NCBI GenBank assembly: GCA_039111635.1
Contig: JBCAQO010000003.1
Span: 2,790,001-2,854,000, forward strand
Source of the DNA: Heterobasidion occidentale
Lineage: Eukaryota > Basidiomycota > Agaricomycetes > Russulales > Bondarzewiaceae
Direction: 5' to 3'
Length of the DNA: 64,000 bases
The notes under the pieces were generated by a model. It was not told the DNA's origin, ran no database searches, and saw nothing but the letters and a program-made list of their open reading frames with translations. Below are positions 46,181 through 56,821 of this stretch, piece by piece. Position 1 is the first letter of the stretch; every line of letters begins with the position of its first letter. Made by a program: the position numbers and the translations under genes.

Positions 46181-46235
46181 GGGGAATTGTACTCGAGTTT
46201 CCTTGACCCTCTCTCTTCGGCTGGTGAAGGAGAGG

Positions 46236-47928
46236 TCAGGAAAAATCCTCTGCCAGATCCACCAACATTCGTTTGGCCTTGGCCTCCCCTACTTCCTTGA
46301 AGAGTGCTCGGACACCATCAGTATCACGGACGGGTCCGTTGCTTCGTTGTCCGTTAGGTGGTACGTAGCGCTCTCCATTGCTCTGGCTTGATCCTCCCCT
46401 TCTCGCGGAAGGGTCCTCACGTTTCCACCACAATTACCAGGTTGTGATACCCGACAGTGGTAGCCATGAGAACTCCCCTCCTCCAGTCCTCGATGAAGTC
46501 CCGCATCGTCTCCCAGCGGGGATTCTTGCTCGTCTTCATCCTCCATGTCTGCAGCGCGAGTTCGTCTACCTCCTCCGCCCATCAACTTCCACGGATTTCC
46601 TCAAGAAGGGGGAATGCCTCTACAAGGGGAACGGCAATCAGACGCCCAATGCCCTGACTTCCCATAGTTAAAACAATGGGTAGAGGGCTTGCCATCATAT
46701 ACCGTTTGTTTCGGTTAGCGTCCCGTTTGCGAGAGGCGTCCATGTCCATGTCAACCACCTGGTTGTTCATTCTGCGAGGAGCGTTGGTAGAATTATAGCG
46801 GCGAGCGGGTTGGAGGTGAAAGCGATTGAGGAAGTCGCTTTGGAATGAGGTGGAGTTGGCAAGGATCGCCTTTTGAGCACTTCGGGCTCTCAAGCGTCCA
46901 TCTATTTCACAGGCAGTATTGACCCAATCTTGGATCGTGTCTTTTGGCGGTGTTTCTTTGTCATAGATTTTGTCCATGACCCTCAGATCGAGCCCTCTCT
47001 AGAAGTAAGGAACTTGTTCCTTGTCGGTGATATCGGCGTCAGCGGCTATTATGTTGAATTGGATTGAGTATTCATCCACTGTTATCTTCCCTTGAGAGAA
47101 AGACATGAGAGCGCTTTGGGCCTTGTCCGTAAGGTTTGTTTCCTTGAACTGAAGTTTAAACTTGTCATGGAAGTCAGTCCAAGTCCCGAGGGTTTTGGGC
47201 GGAGTTGCCCTGACTGTCTTCTTCAGGAAGCTTTCTGCCCATACGCCAGCCATTCCATATCTCATACATGAGAGGGCAAGGGAGACTTTGTCCTCGTCCG
47301 TTTTGTACCGGTCCGATTCTGCTGTAAAAAGGAGGAGGCAATTCATGATGAATTTCTGTGATTGTGTTCTATCTCTCTCAAAGTTATTGGGGTTAAGCTT
47401 GCCCTTCCGGACGATCTGATTGCAGGGGGGTCTGTAGGATTTGTCGACATGATGGTGTTATCTTCAATATTTCGGGTGTTGATTGGTGTTTGAATATCCG
47501 AGGATTCAGACTTGGATGTTCCTCTTCTTCTTCCGATGTATCCGGGATTTCTGGTTTGGGGTTTCTATACTGGGGTGGCTCTACCAGTCTTCTGCTATTT
47601 TGTCCCAAGCCCACTCAGCTTCTGTTTCGTCTTCTCTTGTGAAGAAATATTGTCCTTCTCGGTACGAGCAGTTATCAAAGTTTGGGGGAGCTGGCCAATT
47701 GGTGTCGGAGTAATACCAGCGGTTCCCTCTTTGATGGATAGGGCGATTGTTCTGTCAAAGTTGGTTATGGATTCGTCTAGTGCCTGGTGGAAATCCTAGG
47801 CCTAGGTCTTGCTCTAGGGTGTGTGAAGTAACGCTCTTCGGTGGAGGTCTATGGCTCCGCCGATGAGGGTTATGAAAGAGGGTGTGGCAGCAAGCAGAGT
47901 GTGGTGCAAGGTAGGGGTAAAAGCGAGT
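46236..47928 (-). pseudogene. gag of X
   Basis: ATG at 47452, with the Met-free extension upstream as in H (one lost G near 47590 shifts the extension in this copy). Core 47346-46999 (RYKTDEDKVSLALSCMRYGM, WTDFHDKFKLQFKETN), a TAG at the same site as in H, then 46977-46582 and the knuckle CFNYGKSGHW with Tyr in place of the second Cys. From the predicted transcript start (48110) to the gag ATG no ATG occurs. Confidence 0.82.
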
Positions 47929-47937
47929 CTATTCTAG

Positions 47938-48516
47938 TGTTACAAACTGCTCGTTCAGTAACCCAAGAGTAACAGGTTCTTCCCTAGGTCGCACAATGGA
48001 CTAAGTGGTGGGCGAAATCTTGACTGTATCAGGCAACGATACAGGAGGGAGTAATGATTGGCTCTAAGTTACACAGTGTGGGGACTGTGTAGGAACGAAG
48101 AGAATAGACTGAAGATCCTCAGCCTATTCTATGGGCCTTATATACTGTATAGGGTATAGGGTAAGAGTCCGTGTGCTTCTCTGGGTTTCCATCCCAGGAG
48201 AGCTGTGGTCGCCGTCTCTCTCAGCCGGTGCCTACTCTTGTACTTCTCCAGTCGCACCAATCCATCCTGGTGCGACGAGGTGCTTACCCATAAGCCCTAA
48301 GCCCATGGCATGTGAATGCCTCTCTTATCACTGTGTGAACCTTGTGTCCCTCCAATATAGCCTCTACCGATGTCTTGAAGAACCATCGGTCCAGTCGGCT
48401 CCTAAGGACATGCCGAATACCTTGATGTACGCTCCGTAGTGGAGCCGCCTAGCATGTGATGCTTGAACCATCGGATAGACCGGCCCCGAAGGGCCCCGAT
48501 TGGTCAAGTCAGAACA
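47938..48516 (-). repeat. 5' LTR of element X
   Basis: 579 bp on the minus strand, X-type (tacacagtgtggggactgtgtag on the plus strand). Terminus reads gtcagaaca where other copies have gtcataaca. Its inner side carries the self-priming pair (AGTCTATTCT in the LTR, AGAATAGACT next to it). Confidence 0.92.
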
Positions 48517-49233
48517 GGTTGGTCTTCGCCCCAGAAAACGAAGTCATATTGGGAAGACGCATCCCAATCTATTTGGGTGACCAGAAAGCAATTGTACGTG
48601 AAATGATGATGAAGCTCGCAAGGGCGAGTAGTCCCCTTAGGAGTTGGGACCTAGAAAGGGGGTAATGTTATGACTTGACCGATCGGTGCTGGTCTATCCG
48701 ATGGTTCAAGCATCACATGCTAGGCGGCTCCACTACGGAGCGTACATCAAGGTATTTGGCATGTCCTTAGGAGCCGACTGGACCGATGGTTCTTCAAGAC
48801 ATCGGTAGAGGCTATATTGGAGGGACACAAGGTTCACACAGTGATAAGAGAGGCATTTACATGCCATGGGCTTAGGGCTTATGGGTAAGCACCTCGTCGC
48901 ACCAGGATGGATTGGTGCGACTGGAGAAGTACAAGAGTAGGCACTGGCTGAGAGAGACGGTGACCACAGCTCTCCTAGGATGGAAACCTGGAGAAGCACA
49001 CGGACTCTTACCCTATACCCTATACAGTATATAAGGCCCATAGAATAGGCTGAGGATCTTCAGTCTATTTTCCTTCATTCTTAGGTATCTCCATATACCT
49101 ATCTTCGAGCCAATCATTATTCCCTTCTGTATCGTTGCCTAATACAGTTGAGACTACGTCCACCACTCAGTCCATCGTGCGACCTAGGGAAGAACCTGTT
49201 ACTCTTGGGTTACCGAACGAGCAGTTCGTAACA
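48517..49233 (+). repeat. Displaced 3' end of H: internal tail, purine tract and 3' LTR
   Basis: 48517-48665 is the last 150 bp of the internal region including the tract gaaagggggtaa; 48666-49233 is a 568-bp H-type LTR (shares ttaggtatct..atacctatcttcg with the LTR at 6839). Followed by the target duplication gtcta. The LTR lacks a few bases after its start (gatcggtgctggtc). Confidence 0.92.
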
Positions 49234-49596
49234 GTCTAGGGTAAGAGTCTGTGTTCTTCTCCAGGTATCTATCCCAGAAGAGCTGTGGTCACCACCTTTC
49301 TTAGCCGGTGCCTATTCTTGTACTTCTCCAGTTGTCCCTTTCCATCCAGGTGCGATGAGGTGCTTACCCATAAGCCCTAAGCCCATGGCATGTGAATTCC
49401 TATCTTATCAAGCCACTCTATCCATGACCCTGTCATATATCCTCTACTGATGTCTTGAAGAACCATTGGTCCAGTTGGCTCCTAAGGACATGCCAAATAC
49501 CTTGATGTACGCTGCGTAGCGGAGCCGCCTAGCATGTGATGCTTGAACCATTGGTTAGACTGGCCCCGAAGGGTCCCGATAGGTCAAGTCATAACA
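49234..49596 (-). repeat. 5' LTR of element A, second part
   Basis: Continues the LTR interrupted at 6838 and ends with the terminus gtcataaca at 49596, marking the right edge of the whole retrotransposon stack. The next five bases, gagca, would be A's target duplication; the partner lies outside the window. Confidence 0.9.
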
Positions 49597-50825
49597 GAGC
49601 AGAGACATCATAACAGTTCTGATACAGCATGGTGTGTTGTTGATGGTAGCATACGACCACAATCAGGCCAGCGGTGTATCATAGTACCATTGTACATTGA
49701 TGAATGAAATGCATATGATTGGTTGATGAATATTTTCGGGGAGCAGGGTCCGAAACTGGTCCAAATCTAAAATTTAAGAAATATTTAGAACTGAAAGTCT
49801 TCCAGATGATGAAATAGAATATTCCTAGAATTGGTAATTTTCTATTTAATCTAAGTAGAAATTCATCAAGGACAGAATAAAACATTTCTAAACCGTGGGG
49901 TTTCAAGAATTTTCTCAGAACAGTGTCCGGCTGTGTAGATAACACTGCGAGTTGCAAAATTACCGCCCCGCCACCAGCGCCAGCGCCGCCCCAAGTTGAG
50001 TTGGGAACGCGCGACGCCCGCCGACGGCGGACGAGCCATATCGAATTATTCTATACCAATACAAAAAATGTTCGTCAAGACACCGCCCCTCCCCCTCGGT
50101 GACCAAAGCCAGTAGCCAGCCAGCCCACCATCATCATTCCTTCCGTTCCTCCGGTGGTAAGCAGATGGAGAAAGAAAAGCGGCAGGAGGCCGGGGCTGGG
50201 AGGGGACGTGTGACTTACTGTGCGTACGATGGAATAGGATGCGGTGTGGTGATGCGATGTGGTGGGATGCGGGGGTGAGACGTGATGTAGTCTGTCAAGG
50301 GATCGCAGGACATGAGGAGGGATGTACAAAGTTCCAAAGGAGGGTGGCAACAAAGCATTATTTAAATATCCGAACGAACGAACGAACGAACGAACGAAGG
50401 GTGCGCAGGTTGAAATGCACGGGTTGTTTCGACAACAAGAATCCGATGATGGTGATGGTGAGACGAGAGTCAGTCGTAGGCGATAAATACCGTATCCAGG
50501 GCATCACGGAAACAAGAGATTGGAAAGAACCAGCAGGCGGCGATGCGAAGATGGAAGTTGAAATAGGGGAGGGGATGGATGCGGGTGAGAGGGGAGTGAG
50601 TACATCATGAGTAGGCGGGTGGGTAGAGCACATCTGTCGCATCGTCGAGCAGGTCATTTTGGTATTTGAGTGTAGGAGTCGTTCTTCACGTCGGTGCTTT
50701 TTTGGGTGTGTAGAGCCGTACAGATACAAACAGACAAAGTCGGAATCGGAGCCGAAGGAGGGAGACATCAGGGAAAGAAGAGAACAGGGAAGATAGATCG
50801 AGCAGTGATCGCGGAAGCGCAAGTC
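49597..50825. other. Intergenic region, with (CGAA)7 microsatellite
   Basis: No convincing gene. 49640-49960 is A+T-rich, after which base composition shifts to the G+C level of the host genes. A simple repeat of CGAA, seven units, is at 50371-50398. The part from about 50650 to 50825 is probably the 3' untranslated region of EMG1. Confidence 0.7.
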
Positions 50826-52477
50826 TCAGACGATGTCCCACAGCTCCTCGAGCGCGCAGCAGAACTGTAAGGGGGCGCATTGTCGTCAGCATTCCGCTCC
50901 ATGACGCGTGACTCGGGCGCAGCATCGCCAAGGAACAAAAACAAGACGCAAAGCACACCTTTCCACACGCGACACTCGCACTTAGCGGATAATCACTGAT
51001 GCTGATCTTTTCATCCACGACGTGGTCCGCAAAGTCATCCCGCCCACGTGCCATTGCGCCCACGAACACAGCAACCGAGTGTGTCTGCGGGAGCGTTGGC
51101 AGGTACCGCGACAGGCGCACTGTTGGCGCGTCTCCCGAGAGCGCTGCACGAAGGAGTAGGTTAGCGAGCACGAAGGAGGAGGCGAGTTGAAAACACACTC
51201 AGTTTGTATGTATTGGGCGGGAGATGGTCCGTCACGGGGTTCTACATTGCTTACAAGTCAGGAACAAAGCGAGGCGAGGGGGAGAGAACGACGAACCTTG
51301 ATGACTTTGAGGAGTTTTTCTGGACCGTTGACGCCGCGAATCGAGAGCTTGTGCAGCAGTTGGACTAGATATGATGAGAGATTGATGAGCACAGTCCCTC
51401 CCAAAAAGGAAAACTCAAAGCCCGATCATGACCTGTTCTGGTGCAGAAAATAGACTCGGCAAGGTAAAACGGAAATAGAACGTGCGAATGCGGGGCAGCA
51501 CAGCCGATCGGCAAGTAACGCCAAAGACAAAGATGAGACAGAAAGAGAAGTCACAACACCCACCCATAAGCCCACTGAACCGCTTGAATGTCCTCGGAAT
51601 GCGCACATGGGGATTGACTTCAATGAGCGTGTTTTTCGCGGTGTGGATGTACACCTGCAGTAGCCCCGCCTTGTTCAACGGTGAGTCGAGCAGCGTCAAC
51701 AAGCACTATACGGCCCCGACGCATCACAAGAACCGATTCAGCATCACCGCACGTATAGGGCATTCGCCATGTGAAGTAAAAAGCGGACCTGGTGCGTAAT
51801 ATCTGGCCTTGCGTCCGCGATGTCCCTCCCCGTCTTAGCCAATATGCCCTGATGGTCGTCGCAGTTGAGCAGCGCATACTTAGCCTCGCCCTCGCGGCCG
51901 TTCCCCCCGTTGCGTCCGCCCTTCGGCGGGTTCGTGCCGACGCGATACGCCTCGAGACACGCCTGCTCGAGGATGACGAACAGTCTGCGCTGCGCGCTCG
52001 CGGTCGGGCCGCGTGGGACGTGCGCCTGGATGGGGAGCATGCCCGGGTTGGCGTGCTGGGTGCGCCGGGCTTTAGACGCGGGGAGCGGACGTGTCGGCCG
52101 AGCGGAGGGTGGGGTGTCCGCCGTGACGCCCGCAAGGTCTCCTGTCGCCGCCGCTGCCATCTCCACTCCCATCGCCCGCGCCGGCTGCGCTTGTTGCAGA
52201 CCCTCGTCGTTCTCATTCTCGCGCTCCGCGTCGTACTCGTCGTCGACAGCCATGTCCCTGTCCCTCCCATCGGAGCCTGTGCTGCCCGCGCGCAAGCGGC
52301 GGCGCTCAGGAGCGAGCGCGCGCTCGTCGACGGGTGTCGATTTTGGGCGGGGCGGGGGATCGACGCGGGCGGGGGGCTGTTCGTGGGCCTGGGTGTGTGC
52401 GAGGGGCGGGGAGAGGGTGGGGGGGATCCGGAATGGCGGCGACGGCGGCGAGCAGAGGCGGATGGGACGTTGGACAT
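50826..52477 (-). CDS. EMG1: Ribosome biogenesis pseudouridine N1-methyltransferase EMG1/NEP1
   Basis: SPOUT-fold enzyme that N1-methylates a pseudouridine of 18S rRNA and is needed for 40S assembly in the nucleolus. Minus-strand exons: ~52477-51789, 51705-51564, 51365-51297, 51241-51199, 51143-50959, 50864-50826. Family signatures in order: [155 protein letters not shown] and the ending [12 protein letters not shown]. Oddities: the third exon appears to have one extra A (51360-51362), breaking the VQLLHK reading. The best-context ATG (52477) is out of phase with the conserved part across a C7 run, so the start is uncertain (52559 and 52253 are alternatives). Introns 55-198 nt. Confidence 0.88.
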
Positions 52478-52828
52478 GGTGGAGGGACGGGAGGAGGGAC
52501 TGCAGACGAGTCGGCGATGGAGCAAAATGGACCGACGCACTTCCTTCACTTCCTCCCACGGTGCACGTGCGCGTCCCCTGCTCCGACGGCCCCTGTCTGC
52601 TGCTCCCGACGGCCAGGCTCTCTCACATACACTCGGCCATCGTTCGGCCTCGTCTACACACAACTTCCGGACAAGGTTCATCATCTTACCCCCATCGTTA
52701 TCATAAAATTGGAGTGTGAGTACAGCCGCCGCCGGCGACTCTCGTAAAGATCGTGTAGATATGTGTGTCCATCACGGCGCGCCAACGAACCCTTCGACCC
52801 CCCCTCTTTCAACCCGAGGAAACATTGT

Positions 52829-54063
52829 CTACGAGCAGTACCTGCGCACAGTGAAGCAAACCAGTCAGGACACCTGGAAAGAACAGGATAGAAACATAAA
52901 CCCGCGCACCTCCGCTCGCCAAAGTCGCCGAGCCCTGGGATGATGTATGCCTTTTCGTTAAGCCCGTCATCGATCCATCCGGTAATCTGCGAGTCCGTGC
53001 GGTCGAGTCATATCACACGTCGAAGAGAGACACGGTCAGTGCTTCGTCGGAGACGCAAACACGTCAAGAGGCTTTTTACGTACCACGCGCAAGGCAGGGT
53101 ACTTCTTGCAAAACGTGTTCAGCCCTTCTGGCGACGCGATCTGGGGTCACAGAACCGTGTGCGCGTCAGAAAACGGTCTGCGCTTCAGTTAGATTGTGAG
53201 CGACGTTTCGTACCAGATTGATGAAGATGATCCGCTCCTCAGGAACACCGTGCTCCATGATGACCTCTACAGCCTTCATGGCCGAGCCTCCCGTTGCTGC
53301 ATGCACACAAAACAATTAGTTGTACTCTCCGTCAGACAATGGGAAGGAGAGCACACCGAGCATCGGGTCCAGCAATAGGACATATCGCGACGAAATGTCT
53401 TGCGGGAGCTAACGACCCGGTCAGACAGGGCCGCGAAAGTCTGAACTGAAGAACAGACCTTGGAATAGAACAATTTTGGCAGTGTCGTCTCCTCATCCTA
53501 CACCCGTGGTTTTTTTCGATAACTTTGCTACAGAAAAGGAGGCAGGACACTGACCCGCTGGATGAGGATCTTCCCGATCCGCACGCTCCGGCATACCTCG
53601 CGGAGGCCCGCTTCCATCGCCTAAGGAGGTCCATGCGGTCCATGCCCGATGAAAAAAAAAAGTTGGTTGGTTGTGCGCAGGAACGCACCTCTCCAGCACG
53701 CAGGATAGACACGCCGCAGATCTTGCCCTCGAACCCGACGCCTTCGTACGTCGCGCCCTAGACACCCGTGGCGCTGCAAGTCAGCTCGCGCCCCTGACAC
53801 GCCCCTCGCTCGCAGTAGACGCGCAAATACGTCGAGCACGCGACACGCACCGTAGGGGTTTCCACGGTCTTCGGCACGACGGGGAGGTGGTTCAGGCCCT
53901 CCTCGACGAGCAGACGGATGATGCGGTCCGAGTAGAACAAAAAGTCGCCGCGCGGGGTGTCCTTGTTGCGGATGATGGTGTAGAGCGCCTCGAGCTGCGC
54001 GGTGGGCGTGAGGGTGATGACCGAGGACGGGGGCATGTATGCGGGCTTGGCGGGGGCGGACAT
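52829..54063 (-). CDS. FUR1: Uracil phosphoribosyltransferase
   Basis: Pyrimidine salvage enzyme, uracil plus PRPP to UMP, cytosolic. Nine exons: 54063-53851, 53757-53689, 53620-53555, 53497-53459, 53408-53357, 53296-53214, 53140-53084, 52986-52910, 52841-52829; they sum to 669 nt (222 residues) in phase at every junction, near the usual length. Landmarks: LEALYTIIRNKDTPRGDFLF, YSDRIIRLLVEEGLNHLPVV, KICGVSILRAGEAMEAGLRE, VCRSVRIGKILIQR, DEETTLPKLFYSK, the PRPP-binding loop LLLDPMLATGGSA and GLGDFGERRYCS at the end. The last exon is only 13 nt. Introns 50-97 nt. Probably shares a promoter region with divergent SCO1. Confidence 0.95.
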
Positions 54064-54800
54064 GGCTACGAGTGTGCGTTTTTGGGGTTGATGGTGCTTG
54101 CTGGCGCGGGCGAAGGGTGCGTTGGAGGGCCTTGTGTGGGCGGGTGGTGGTGGGGAGGAAGAGAGGGGTGCACAAGGCTCAGGGCGGCGTGCGGACTAGG
54201 CGGCTACATATACGATGTTCCATGCGAGATCGTGTTATCTTATCTCCTGTCTGGCTTCGATCTCGAGGCTTCTTCCCCTTTGCTTCGCACTCGAAAACAT
54301 ATCTTTTCCTCCTGGATATCACGAACACCGCACAACTAGGTTGGTCATCGTCAATTCTGTCCAGCAGCATAATATGTCCCCTCGGCAGCGTTACTTGTAA
54401 ATCTGCGCCTCCTTATTCTTCAACTCGCAATCCTTCTCGAGCGCGCATGGACTGCGCATGGGCGCGGTTGATATTACCATTTTCACACGATTGTAGCCAG
54501 TGCGGGATGTTCCTGCCAGGCAAAGGACTCGTACTTGCAAAGGGAACGGCTATATTCATCGTTGTCGATTCATTCCGAGGCATAGATGGAGACTGCCAGG
54601 CCTTACCTTGTTGTGTCGATCGTCTAAGCTGGATTCCTCCACATATCATACTTCAATGTCATGACACCGTAATATACGAGTCTATTTGCATCAGTCTGTC
54701 GAAACAGCAATGCCCGAACGTTGCCCGAAGTAACCCGGAACCTGAACGCGCCACAGACACGAGTGCGAACGAGGCAAATTACCAGTGACCGCTGCTACCA
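54064..54800. promoter_or_regulatory. Bidirectional promoter region between FUR1 and SCO1
   Basis: 737 bp between divergent start codons. No clear coding potential in any frame; short frames here are not protein-like. Presumed to hold promoters and 5' untranslated regions of both genes. No TATA box was convincing. Confidence 0.45.
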
Positions 54801-55981
54801 ATGCACTCCTCCCTGAAACACATCTCCCGTGCCCTCCCGTGCGCCCGCACCTCCCTCGTACTACCACAACCTCAACACCGTCAACTCCGAGCATGCTCGT
54901 CACTACTACGGCCATCATGCGCATCCGTTGTGCCTCGCGCTCCAGCTTCTAGGTCCGCAGTACTCATCACGACGCAGAGGGGGCCAGACACCAGTGGAAG
55001 ACGTGGGTACTCGCAGAAGAACACCACGCCGGGCGGAGAGCGGGATAAAGCGACAGTTGGGGTGCGTGCCGTGTAGCCATCTTCCTTGTCTGGGTAGAGA
55101 ATGGGGCCGGTCTGTCTACTTTGCGGCCTGCAGCCTGACAAATGGTACAAATAGGTATTCACGCCCAAGGCCGCTGCGCTTTTCGTCCTCGCGGGTGCAG
55201 GCCTCTTCTTCTACTTCCGCTGGGAGAAGCAGCGCCTGCTCGAAGCCAAAGGTGAGCATGCCCCCTCCCGCCCCTCGTCTACTGGAAATACGATCTCAAC
55301 CGAAACTTTCCACAGAAAAAGAGAAGGAGTCCCGCTCCGTCGGGCGCGCGCACGTCGGTGGGCCGTTTGAGATGCTAACCCACGAGGGCAAGCCGTTTAC
55401 GGAGAAGGACCTGCTCGGGAAGTGGAGTTTGATCTACTTTGGCTTCACGAATTGCCCGGACATATGCCCTGACGAGCTCGACAAGATGAGCGCCGCGGTC
55501 GAGGAGATCGGTGCGTACTCGCATTTCGCGACCCGCTCCACGAAAACACTTTTCCCTGATTTTTGTTTTTGCTTTTCTTTGCCTCGTGCGCATATATGTA
55601 TGCGACTGTTGGATGCCGCGTAAAGACAAAGCCTACGGCCCCATCGTCCAGCCTATATTCATCTCCGTCGACCCCGCGCGCGACACCGTACCGCAGGTCG
55701 CGCGCTATGTCGCCGACTTCCACCCACGCCTCGTCGGGCTCACAGGCACCTACGCCGCCGCCAAAGCCGCGTGCAAGGCCTACCGCGTCTACTTCTCGAC
55801 GCCGCCAGATGCTCAGCCCGGGGACGACTATTTGGTCGACCACTCGATCTTCTTCTATTTCATGGACCCAGATGGGAAGTTCGTGGATGCGTTCGGAAAG
55901 TCGAGCGAGGCGGCGGATGTGGTGGAGCGTGTGAAGAGGGAGGTAGAGGAGTGGAGGGCGGAGAAGGGGAGTGTAGTGTAA
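54801..55981 (+). CDS. SCO1: SCO1-type copper chaperone for cytochrome c oxidase
   Basis: Inner-membrane mitochondrial protein that delivers copper to the Cu-A site of Cox2. Four exons: 54801-55061, 55155-55251, 55316-55510, 55626-55981, total 909 nt (302 residues), phases consistent. Residues 1 to about 70 are rich in Arg, Ser and Ala without acids, a mitochondrial targeting peptide. One membrane helix follows ([17 protein letters not shown]), then the thioredoxin-like domain with the copper ligands: CPDIC in [18 protein letters not shown] and the His in [14 protein letters not shown]. Also [10 protein letters not shown] and [20 protein letters not shown]. The ATG at 54801 is chosen because it gives the targeting peptide in phase. 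Confidence 0.95.
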
Positions 55982-56223
55982 TGGGGTCGATGCCTCGGCG
56001 TTGCAGCTTGCGTTTCCACACCACCACTCTGAGCATACTTACCTTACGGATAGTCGCGCATGGCATCCGAGCATCGTGTATCATACTCTCGCTAATCAAT
56101 CTCCCACCACTCTTCACCACGTTTGACGAGATTTTACATCACTCACAACACCAGGAGAAGAAAGCAGAGGTGCAAAGTGTCATTTGCCAAGCGCAATGAT
56201 GGGGCGCATCTATAACAAGTCTA
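55982..56223. other. Intergenic region between convergent SCO1 and NDUFB7-like genes
   Basis: 242 bp, presumably the two 3' untranslated regions. No gene or hairpin terminator recognised. Confidence 0.5.
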
Positions 56224-56684
56224 CTATGCCACCGCGGCGTCGCTCTCCTGCTGTTTTAGCTTCGCGAGGGCCTTCATCCGGCGCACGTAGCTGCGAAAGA
56301 AGCAGTCGAACGTCAGCCAGGGGCAACATTCGCAGAGGTACGGCGCTCACTCGTCGTATTGGCATCTGGTACAGCGGTCGGTCAGCCGCAGTGAGAGAGA
56401 ACGAGAAAGAGATGGGACGCACTTCTCGTACGCGTGCCGCTCGTTTTCACACTCCCAGGGGAGGTAATACTTCTCCTTCCGACAGACGTTGAGCGGGATG
56501 AGGAGTCTACCGGCGTTGCGCGCGAGCAAGTCAGCGACACACACGATGCGAGAACGGTTCGACCTGTGAGCGAGGTGGCAGAAAGCGGGAGAGACGAGGC
56601 CTACGCGGAGCACTGGTCACGCCATGCGATGGGGACTTTGTTCGTCTTGAGTTCCTCCTGGGATGCTGTTGTCGCCGACGCCAT
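56224..56684 (-). CDS. NADH dehydrogenase (complex I) subunit, NDUFB7 family
   Basis: Accessory subunit of respiratory complex I on the intermembrane-space side. Exons: 56684-56605, 56506-56423, 56365-56351, 56290-56224; 246 nt, 81 residues, in phase. Twin CX9C motif: CSALLIPLNVC and CENERHAYEKC, the disulfide pattern of Mia40 substrates; also VPIAWRDQC and KEKYYLPWEC typical of the family, then QYDDYVRRMKALAKLKQQES. The third exon has only 15 nt. Introns 57-98 nt. Shorter than animal homologues but similar to fungal ones as far as I know them. Confidence 0.9.
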
Positions 56685-56821
56685 CGTCGCTGTGTAGCGC
56701 AAGCCTAAGGAGTGTTGCAGCGCGTAGAGCACAAACTCCGGGATTTCCCGCTAAGTAGGTTATGTGTCTGAAATTCGGTTGATAGCAGGCACTTCAAATT
56801 CGGAGCATAAATAAAGGAGTA

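Larger units (their letters stand above)
38438..48516 (-). mobile_element. Element X / H right chimera, minus orientation
   Basis: Internal sequence in reverse, from the hairpin-array region (38438-40977) through ORF3, pol and gag to an X-type 5' LTR (47938-48516). The 3' LTR expected at 38438 is missing. Instead the sequence breaks at cgacc (reverse complement ggtcg), and the broken-off 3' end of the element reappears in plus orientation at 48517 starting ggttg. This fits insertion of X into H at ggtcg, followed by recombination between the two inverted copies. Confidence 0.85.
6839..49233 (+). mobile_element. Composite Ty3/Gypsy element H with nested X, C and D
   Basis: Bounded by the H LTR pair 6839-7396 and 48666-49233 with a perfect 5-bp target duplication gtcta (6834-6838, 49234-49238). 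These two LTRs share a private segment (ttaggtatct..atacctatcttcg) that the X LTRs lack, which pairs them although they are 42 kb apart. Between them lie X (opposite orientation, same family), an inversion, and insertions C and D of a second family. All internal coding regions carry stops or frameshifts. The element sits in the 5' LTR of A. Confidence 0.88.

Noticed and set aside
49679..49957. Possible small gene (92 codons, minus) next to the retrotransposon edge
   Set aside because: A+T-rich stretch, no splice or start context and no conserved motif; treated as intergenic.
50371..50398. CGAA tandem repeat as a CRISPR-like or regulatory array
   Set aside because: Simple microsatellite of 4-bp units without spacers.
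51792..52719. Two plus-strand frames of about 300 codons opposite the EMG1 first exon
   Set aside because: High-G+C antisense shadows. The minus strand carries clear EMG1 motifs with consistent splicing.
53671..54788. Plus-strand frames of 222 and 249 codons around the FUR1 start
   Set aside because: They overlap FUR1 exons in antisense and show low-complexity Gly/Arg composition without conserved motifs.
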